A DNA stretch of 64,000 nucleotides from Phenylobacterium sp. (GTDB lineage Bacteria > Pseudomonadota > Alphaproteobacteria > Caulobacterales > Caulobacteraceae): positions 1-64,000 of the forward strand of contig NZ_JAUXXE010000007.1 in NCBI RefSeq assembly GCF_030681155.1. The letters are read 5' to 3'. Each line of letters begins with the position of its first letter. Position 1 is the first letter of the stretch. Shown here one piece after another: positions 61,228-64,000 of the stretch. The notes below the pieces were generated by a model. That model was not told the origin of the DNA, did no database searches, and worked only from the letters and a program-made list of their open reading frames with translations. Position numbers and translations under genes: made by a program.

Positions 61228-62415
61228 ATGAAGATCGCAGTGGTGGGCTGCGGCGTCGCCGGCATGGCGGCGTCGTTGGCCCTGGCGCGTCGGGGCCATC
61301 AGGTCGTCCTGCTGGAAGCCTTTTCCGAGCCGCGTCCGCTAGGGTCCGGCCTGCTTCTCCAACCTTCAGGCCTGGCGGCGCTCAAGGCGCTGGGCCTGGC
61401 CGAGCCGGTGATCGCTCGTGGCGCGCGGGTTGACGCCCTGGACGGCCGGGACCTTTCGGGCCGGCCGATCATGGCCATGCGCTACGCCGACTGGCGGCCC
61501 GATGCGTTTGGCGTGGGCGTCCATCGCGCCACCCTGTTTGGTGTCTTGCATGACGCCCTGGCCCCGGCCGGGGTCGAACTGCGCACCGGCGTCGAGATCG
61601 TCGGTTGGGAAGACGCTGAGGCGCCGCGTCTGATCGATGCGGCCGGCGGCTCGCACGGTCCGTTCGACTTGGTGGTGATCGCCGACGGCTCGGGCTCGCA
61701 GCTTCGCAGCCTGGTGCGCCCGAGGTCGAGGGCACCGGTCTATCCCTGGGGGGCGGTCTGGGCGAATGCGCGCGACCCAGACGGCGTCTTCGCCGGGGCC
61801 CTCACTCAGCGTTATGATCGGGCCAGCACCATGATGGGCGTGCTGCCGATCGGCCGTGGACCGGCGGGCGATACTGATCTGGTGAGTTTCTTCTGGTCCT
61901 TGCCGGTGACGCAGATGGACGAGTTCATGGCCGGTGATATCGCCGCATGGCGCGCGCGGGCGCAGGCGATGTGGCCGCAGGCCGCGCCGATCCTGGCGCA
62001 GTTCCAGGGCGCGGAGGCGTTCTCGCGGGCGACCTATCGCGATGTGCGCACAGGCGGGTGGTCGAACGGCCGCTTTCTGCTGATCGGCGACGCCGCCCAT
62101 GGCGCCAGCCCGCAATTGGGCCAGGGCGCAAACCTGGGCCTCATCGATGCGGTGGAACTGGCTGAGCGCCTCACGCCGCAGGTGGCGAAGTCGGTCCGGG
62201 GATATCAACTGGCCCGGCGCCGCCATGCCGGCCTCTATCAGTTCATCTCGCGCTGGCTGACGCCGCTGTTCCAGTCGGGCGGCTGGGTAGGACCCTTCGT
62301 GCGCGACTGGTTCTTCACCCCAGGGTCCAAGGCGCCGGGCGCGCGCCAGATCGCGGCCTACGTCCTGACAGGGACGCTGCGCCTTGGCCGGACGCCAAAG
62401 GTCCTGCGACCATGA
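61228..62415 (+). CDS. FAD-dependent monooxygenase (PHBH fold)
   Basis: 395 residues. N-terminal Rossmann VVGCGVAGMAASLALARRG, DG motif (VVIADGSGSQLRSLV), and GD motif LIGDAAHGASPQLGQGANLGL. Like aromatic hydroxylases such as p-hydroxybenzoate or salicylate types; substrate unknown. Starts 15 bases after cysK and overlaps the Vsr gene by four bases (ATGA). Confidence 0.88.
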   Translation: MKIAVVGCGVAGMAASLALARRGHQVVLLEAFSEPRPLGSGLLLQPSGLAALKALGLAEPVIARGARVDALDGRDLSGRPIMAMRYADWRPDAFGVGVHRATLFGVLHDALAPAGVELRTGVEIVGWEDAEAPRLIDAAGGSHGPFDLVVIADGSGSQLRSLVRPRSRAPVYPWGAVWANARDPDGVFAGALTQRYDRASTMMGVLPIGRGPAGDTDLVSFFWSLPVTQMDEFMAGDIAAWRARAQAMWPQAAPILAQFQGAEAFSRATYRDVRTGGWSNGRFLLIGDAAHGASPQLGQGANLGLIDAVELAERLTPQVAKSVRGYQLARRRHAGLYQFISRWLTPLFQSGGWVGPFVRDWFFTPGSKAPGARQIAAYVLTGTLRLGRTPKVLRP

Positions 62416-62864
62416 CCGATGTCTTCTCCACGGAGAAGCGGTCGGCAGTGATGCGCCGGGTCAAGGGGCGCGATACGGCGCCGGAGCTGAAGGTGCGCAA
62501 GGCTCTGACCGCGCTTGGGGTTCGCTATCGCCTGAACCGCAAGGATCTACCTGGCTCGCCCGATATCGTGATGGCCGGACGGCGGCTGGTGATCTTTGTC
62601 CACGGCTGTTTCTGGCACGGTCATGACTGCGCCCGGGGAAGCCGGGTGCCCAAGGCCAATCAGGAGTATTGGCTGGCCAAGGTGGCGCGCAACAAGGCCC
62701 GCGACGCCGCCGCCGAGGCTGCGCTCACTCAGCAGGGATGGCGGGTCGAGACGATCTGGGAGTGCGACCTGAAGGACGCTGAGGCGCTGCGGGTCAGGTT
62801 GGAAGAGTTGACCGGACCGCTCACCCCGGCGAAAGCCGGGGCTCAAGCCGGCTCGCAAACCTAG
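62412..62864 (+). CDS. vsr: Very short patch repair endonuclease Vsr
   Basis: 150 residues. Nicks 5' to T in T:G mismatches left by deamination of 5-methylcytosine. All motifs are present: RSAVMRRVKGRDTAPELKVR, LPGSPDIV (active-site Asp), FVHGCFWHGHDC (Zn and catalytic His), YWLAKVARNKARD, and GWRVETIWECDL. The last about 15 residues (from GPLTPAKAGAQ to the stop) are read from an inverted repeat, so the native C-terminus has been replaced. Overlaps the flavoprotein gene; the partner methylase is 2.3 kb upstream. Confidence 0.93.
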   Translation: MTDVFSTEKRSAVMRRVKGRDTAPELKVRKALTALGVRYRLNRKDLPGSPDIVMAGRRLVIFVHGCFWHGHDCARGSRVPKANQEYWLAKVARNKARDAAAEAALTQQGWRVETIWECDLKDAEALRVRLEELTGPLTPAKAGAQAGSQT

Positions 62865-62922
62865 CTCGGGTTCAGTGTGCCCGGACGCCGCTTGGGTCCC
62901 GGCTTTCGCCGGGATGAGCGGT
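62816..62922. repeat. 107-bp inverted repeat across the vsr 3' end
   Basis: 25-base arms at 62816-62840 and 62898-62922, one mismatch, each containing CCCGGCGAAAGCCGGG, so each arm is also a hairpin. The vsr stop (62862-62864) is inside. Probably a dispersed palindromic element of the lineage. Confidence 0.75.
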
Positions 62923-62937
62923 CTCCGAGGTGGGTGC

Positions 62938-63390
62938 TTAGAGCACCGTCACCTCGGTCTTCACCGAATTGGCGATGAAGCATTCCTCGTGCGCCTCGTG
63001 GTGCAGCTTGGCCAAGGCCTGCGCGTCCGGCGCATCGCCGTCCCACTCGATCTGAGGCTTTAGCGTCACCCGCGTCACCGCCGCGCGGCCGGGCGCGATC
63101 TCTTCCATCACGCCCGAGGCATGGTCGCGATAGGAGGTGACGATGAAGCCTGCCAGCCTGGCCTTATGCAGGAAGGTCAGCATGTGGCAGTTGGACAGCG
63201 CCGCCACGAACATTTCTTCGGGATCCACCGCTTCCTCGACCGCCCACTTGCCGACCACGTGGGGCGAGGCCGAGGCCGGGACGATCAGCCCCCCGTCGAA
63301 ACTGATCACATGACCGCGGCTGTAGCGCCCCTTGGCGAAGTCTTCGCCGTCCCGCAGGTTCCAAGCGACGTCGGCGGTGTAGCTCGCCAT
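62938..63390 (-). CDS. OsmC family peroxiredoxin-like protein
   Basis: 150 residues. Redox Cys pair: VAALSNCHMLTFLH (about residue 60) and EECFIANSVK (near 137), the two active cysteines of OsmC/Ohr proteins, with the E/R environment. Detoxifies organic hydroperoxides. ATG 63390 overlaps the stop of the acyl-CoA dehydrogenase gene. Confidence 0.88.
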   Translation of the reverse strand: MASYTADVAWNLRDGEDFAKGRYSRGHVISFDGGLIVPASASPHVVGKWAVEEAVDPEEMFVAALSNCHMLTFLHKARLAGFIVTSYRDHASGVMEEIAPGRAAVTRVTLKPQIEWDGDAPDAQALAKLHHEAHEECFIANSVKTEVTVL

Positions 63391-64000
63391 CAGAACGCCT
63401 CCGCCGGCAGGGCCATCATCAGCTCCGAGCCGCTCTTCAGCTTGGCCAGGTGGCCGCTGGTCTCGGGCAGGATCCGCTCCACGTAGTAGCGGCCGATGAT
63501 CAGCTTGCTGGAATAGAAGGGATCGGTCTCGCCGGCCGCCACCTTGGCCTGGGCGGTCTTGGCGATCTGGGCCCACATATAGGCCAGCGCAGTCAGGCCG
63601 AAGAGATGCATGTAGTCGGTCGATGCGGCGCCGGCGTTATCCGGGTTCATCAGGCCGTTTTGCATCAGCCACATGGTGGCGTCCTGCAGCTCGGTCTTGG
63701 CCTTGGCTAGGCCCTCGGTGAACGGCTTCAAGGTCTCGTCGCCCGAGTTGGCCTCCACGAAGGCGTCGATCTCGGCGAAGAAGCTCATCACCGCCCGGCC
63801 GCCGTCGGCCGCCAGCTTGCGGCCCACCAGGTCCAGGGCCTGGACGCCGTTGGTGCCTTCATAGATCAGGGCGATGCGGACATCGCGCATGTACTGGCTG
63901 ACCGGGAAGTGCTCGGTGAAGCCTGACCCGCCGTGCACCTGGACTGCGTCGGAGCAGACCTTGAGGCCCCGGTCGGTGAGGAAGCCCTTCACCACCGGCG
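63390..64000 (-). CDS. Acyl-CoA dehydrogenase, 3' part (C-terminal 203 residues)
   Basis: The open frame runs off the right edge; only the C-terminal part is present. VQVHGGSGFTEHFPVSQYMRDVRIALIYEGTNGVQALDLVGRKL is typical of the C-terminal helical bundle and FAD site (in parts), followed by the AcdB-type extra C-terminal domain of alphaproteobacterial enzymes. Beta-oxidation. Confidence 0.92.
   Translation of the reverse strand, partial: PVVKGFLTDRGLKVCSDAVQVHGGSGFTEHFPVSQYMRDVRIALIYEGTNGVQALDLVGRKLAADGGRAVMSFFAEIDAFVEANSGDETLKPFTEGLAKAKTELQDATMWLMQNGLMNPDNAGAASTDYMHLFGLTALAYMWAQIAKTAQAKVAAGETDPFYSSKLIIGRYYVERILPETSGHLAKLKSGSELMMALPAEAF

Overview
The window is about 67-70% G+C by eye, gene dense, strongly G/C at third codon positions, and has no tRNA, rRNA, CRISPR array, insertion sequence or prophage. 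Gene content and order (infB-rbfA-truB-rpsO-pnp; rph/hrcA-grpE; dnaN...recF-gyrB; rdgB-hemW-rsmI-yraN-gshB; a ShkA-like c-di-GMP-responsive hybrid kinase) point to an alphaproteobacterium of the Caulobacteraceae (Caulobacter/Phenylobacterium type). It is probably chromosomal; dnaN, recF and gyrB are often close to the origin in this family, but no origin is visible here.

Layout. 1-8850: translation and RNA-decay block, starting inside infB, with two small lipoproteins and a dienelactone hydrolase between infB and rbfA. 8.9-23 kb: mixed housekeeping and signalling: an SRAP protein, two hybrid histidine kinases (the second ShkA-like, in a likely operon with ampG), SDR enzymes, a quinone oxidoreductase, rlmN, a DUF350/protease pair and a Xre regulator. 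23-25 kb: a LuxR-type regulator with a C-terminal membrane helix whose linker is overprinted by a second well-supported reading frame, followed by two small unknown genes and a UspA protein. 25.3-31.9 kb: a long leftward cluster rdgB-hemW-rsmI-yraN-sirB1-like-gshB-comM; comM carries a clear alphaproteobacterial LexA box. 32-33.3 kb: a DUF2975/Xre cassette and an unlisted 35-codon gene lie between rdgB and rph. 33.3-43.7 kb: rph, hrcA-grpE plus a small gene, an aspartyl protease, dnaN, a two-module TonB-like/DUF2059-like gene broken by a frameshift at a G8 tract, recF and gyrB.

43.8-64 kb: accessory metabolism and surface functions: an AbgT transporter, a Fur-type controlled TonB receptor with a PepSY membrane protein, a YeiH exporter, a Baeyer-Villiger monooxygenase, a nonulosonic (pseudaminic) acid trio (pseI, methylase, spsF-like), recQ, a D-aminoacylase, a C5 cytosine methyltransferase and a Vsr endonuclease separated by cysK and a flavoprotein, an OsmC protein and the 3' part of an acyl-CoA dehydrogenase. 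Two palindromic intergenic repeats (about 110 bp each) sit at 56.5 and 62.8 kb; one supplies the C-terminus of the Vsr protein.

No intergenic stretch exceeds 300 bases. All family names are from recognition of motifs by eye; no database search was possible.
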